Assembly: GCF_019656335.1 (NCBI RefSeq)
Contig: NZ_BPLZ01000002.1
Coordinates: forward strand, 242,904-306,903
Direction: 5' to 3'
Length of the DNA: 64,000 nt
Source: Pseudomonas sp. NCCP-436
GTDB lineage: Bacteria > Pseudomonadota > Gammaproteobacteria > Pseudomonadales > Pseudomonadaceae
In this document: piece after piece, positions 62,287 to 64,000 of the stretch
How positions within the stretch are numbered: position 1 is the stretch's first letter
Layout of the letters: every line of letters starts with the position of its first letter
The notes under the pieces: generated by a model
What the model saw: only the letters and a program-made list of their open reading frames with translations
Database searches by the model: none
What the model was told of the DNA's origin: nothing
Translations under genes and position numbers: made by a program

Positions 62287-63390
62287 TTAGGTCAGACGCA
62301 GGTGGTTGTCCCATAGTCCTGACGGCAGTTCCAGAGCCTGGGTTGCAATCCGGCAGGCGCGGCAGTCATATAGGCGACAGCGGCCCTGACCGGAGCTGAC
62401 TACGAAGCCTTCCGTCACTGCACCTACTCCGGCACAGTCCGGTAACGGTGCGTCCAGGCGCAGTGCGGCACTGTCCAGATCCCAGATATAGAAACGGTTG
62501 CCCCGAGGGGCGGTCATGGCCAGCAGGCGTAATTCGTTATGGATTGCGACACTGGCGGTGTACTGGTTCATCGCTGCGCGCTGCAGCTCGTCGAGGGGGA
62601 AGGGCTGGTACGGCTGACCGGGGCGCTTGATCGCCAGCAGCGGTACCCTGTCGTCAATATCACCCATGTACTGCTGGCCGCTGACTATGGTGCCGTCGTT
62701 TGCCACTGCCAGATGGCGGATGCTGTTCTGCTGATCCGCGAGGTACTCCTTGCTGACCAGGCTACCGTCGCGGCGCATCAGTACCAGGCTGGCTTCCATG
62801 GCATCAAGATTCATCTCGATGCGACTTTCGGCCTCGGTGCGAATGCCGCCATTGGCCACCACAAAAGTCTCGCCATCGGGCATCCACAGCAACTGGTGCG
62901 GGCCGACGCCGTGGCTGGCATGCTCGCCGTCGCGCTGTAGGTGGCTGCCGTCGAAACGGTAGACACCGATCACGCCGCGACCAGGCTCGAGGGTATCGTT
63001 CTCGGTGCTGTACAGCCACTGGCCGCCCTTGTGAAAAACCGCGTGACCGTTGAAGTGCCGGCCTGCCGGCGTGTGTAGCGTCTGCAGTAGGTTGCCGTCG
63101 CGGGTGTCGATCAGATAGCTCTCGGTGCTTGGCCGGCGGCCAACGAACAGGGCCAGCGGCAGCGCAGGGTGGGGGACTACGTCATGGCAGCGCTCGTTCA
63201 CTCGGGTAGCAAAGGCGCGCCGACCGTCGAGATGGTAACCGACCGCATAGTGCTTACCGTCGGTGTCATCGCGCGCCGACAGCAACAGGGGGCGGGCCGA
63301 TGGACCGAAGAGTGTCCAGCTTCCATAGGCGCCGGCTGCGGCAAGGCCGGCAGCCAGAGCGCCGAGACCGAGCAGGGTTCTGCGTTGCAT
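62287..63390 (-). CDS. DUF1513 beta-propeller protein, probably Tat-exported
   Basis: A 367-residue predicted periplasmic protein. The N-terminus MQRRTLLGLGALAAGLAAAG has a twin-arginine motif and hydrophobic stretch. The body is made of repeated beta-propeller-like blades (GKHYAVGYHLDGRRAF, NGHAVFHKGGQWLYSTEND, GVGPHQLLWMPDGETFVVANGG, NSIRHLAVANDG). DUF1513 proteins accompany imelysin-type iron-uptake lipoproteins in Pseudomonas; here the upstream gene two bases away is imelysin-like. GGAG precedes the ATG. Confidence 0.88.
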   Translation of the reverse strand: MQRRTLLGLGALAAGLAAAGAYGSWTLFGPSARPLLLSARDDTDGKHYAVGYHLDGRRAFATRVNERCHDVVPHPALPLALFVGRRPSTESYLIDTRDGNLLQTLHTPAGRHFNGHAVFHKGGQWLYSTENDTLEPGRGVIGVYRFDGSHLQRDGEHASHGVGPHQLLWMPDGETFVVANGGIRTEAESRIEMNLDAMEASLVLMRRDGSLVSKEYLADQQNSIRHLAVANDGTIVSGQQYMGDIDDRVPLLAIKRPGQPYQPFPLDELQRAAMNQYTASVAIHNELRLLAMTAPRGNRFYIWDLDSAALRLDAPLPDCAGVGAVTEGFVVSSGQGRCRLYDCRACRIATQALELPSGLWDNHLRLT

Positions 63391-63392
63391 GC

Positions 63393-63998
63393 TCAGTCTC
63401 CGTCGTGAGCGTTGAAGCCGATTTGCACGCCGAGGGCCCGCGCTAGTTCACCCTGTTGAAGACGGTGCAGGCGGTTGACGCTATCGTAGAGGGCATCCAG
63501 GTTGGTACGGCCAGCCTCGTCGGCTAGCAGTTCGCCGAGCGGACGATCCAGTGCGGCCAGACGCTGGCGGGTGTCTTGGTAAGCCTTGTCGATACGCTGA
63601 CTCAGCTCGGCCTGATCCTTGTTCAGCAGGGACTGAAGGCCGTCGCGGTTGCTGCCGTGCCAGAGCTGTTCGGCACTGGCCAGAGTTGCAGCCATACTTG
63701 TCAGGCTGGCGCTGCTGCGCCAAGCCTCGGCCTGGTAAGGCTGCGGAATCCCCTTGATATCACGGCCCATGGGGGCGCTGAGTTTCTTCTTCAGGCCTTC
63801 AAAGGCACCGAGCTGCACTCGCAACAGTTCGGCGATGGCCTCGCCGGAATCGGCGTAGCGCTCGTTAGGGAAATGTTTCAGCTGCGCGGCCATGCCGTCT
63901 TCGGCTTGCCACTGGCCGAGGATGTCGGCAGCCAATGCCGCCTGATGCTGGCCGATGGCCTGTAGCAGCGGGCAATAACGTGCTTGCTGTTCGGCCTG
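63393..63998 (-). CDS. Imelysin-family protein, C-terminal part
   Basis: The frame is open to the window edge, so the gene starts beyond it; about 200 C-terminal residues are present. The sequence is helical, with SMAATLASAEQLWHGSNRDGLQ and YDSVNRLHRLQQGELARALGVQIGFNAHDGD (broken here into its recognisable last block GVQIGFNAHDGD), features of the imelysin/M75 fold of periplasmic iron-linked proteins. It ends two bases before the DUF1513 start and is probably in one iron-responsive operon with it. Confidence 0.8.
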   Translation of the reverse strand, partial: QAEQQARYCPLLQAIGQHQAALAADILGQWQAEDGMAAQLKHFPNERYADSGEAIAELLRVQLGAFEGLKKKLSAPMGRDIKGIPQPYQAEAWRSSASLTSMAATLASAEQLWHGSNRDGLQSLLNKDQAELSQRIDKAYQDTRQRLAALDRPLGELLADEAGRTNLDALYDSVNRLHRLQQGELARALGVQIGFNAHDGD

Positions 63999-64000
63999 GG

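Noticed and set aside
1..64000. CRISPR arrays, complete insertion sequences or intact prophage genes
   Set aside because: No regularly spaced repeats, transposase motifs or phage structural genes were seen; only the integrase relic at 35629.

Overview
The window reads as ordinary chromosome from a Pseudomonas-like gammaproteobacterium. Coding is GC-rich and tightly packed. Characteristic families include MvaT (the pseudomonad H-NS analogue), BfrB-type bacterioferritin, a PctA-like amino-acid chemoreceptor, the asnO-ngg osmolyte pair next to a MarR gene and a UPF0270 gene, and an argF/ABC-ATPase pair. I cannot name the species. Gene identities come from reading protein motifs by eye; no database search was run.

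Layout. 1-1634: the 3' end of an RND efflux pump gene and bacterioferritin. 1857-6580: glycerol cluster glpD, glpR / ebsC, glpK with GlpR-like palindromes. 6628-12468: a PhzF-family gene, a lone ABC ATPase coupled to argF, a molybdopterin oxidoreductase and grxD. 12483-15629: ydbL, ynbE and ydbH, a probable intermembrane bridge. 16070-23472: a Sel1-like gene, rmuC, a large SSS-type hybrid histidine kinase, a GNAT gene, a YebC-family gene and ppiC. 23574-29086: a PhnD/PhnC/PhnE-like ABC transporter divergent from selD-mnmH, a selenium module. 29162-30843: a beta-hydroxyacid dehydrogenase and a hydroxypyruvate-isomerase-like gene. 30872-33052: an orphan tubulin/FtsZ-like GTPase. 33381-35401: a periplasmic binding protein, a small unknown gene and cvfB.

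35458-35721: tRNA-Thr(CGT) followed by what looks like a decayed phage-type integrase start. 35712-39793: a DUF4124-glutaredoxin protein, an AI-2E family membrane protein, a Yip1-like protein, a DnaJ-related protein and ttcA. 39870-41328: two tandem aromatic-rich leader peptides with a strong terminator between them, ahead of a DAHP synthase gene. 41394-46648: a Tag-like protein that seems to lack catalytic residues, UPF0270, ngg, asnO and marR. 46747-47105: tRNA-Val and two near-identical tRNA-Asp units. 47253-52503: DUF4350, DUF4129, SpoIIM and RDD membrane operon plus a further membrane protein. 52675-60482: sbcB, mvaT, purU, a CBS-domain gene, a small ORF, a chemoreceptor, a HerA/DUF853 ATPase and a small charged protein. 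60889-63998: a DMT permease, a DUF1513 beta-propeller gene and the C-terminal part of an imelysin-like protein cut by the window edge.

The observations I would follow first are the double aromatic leader before DAHP synthase, the stand-alone tubulin-like GTPase with T1, T3 and T4 nucleotide loops, the selenium-linked oxyanion transporter, the integrase relic behind tRNA-Thr, and the Tag-like protein without the Tag catalytic glutamate. No CRISPR array, complete insertion sequence or intact prophage gene was seen.
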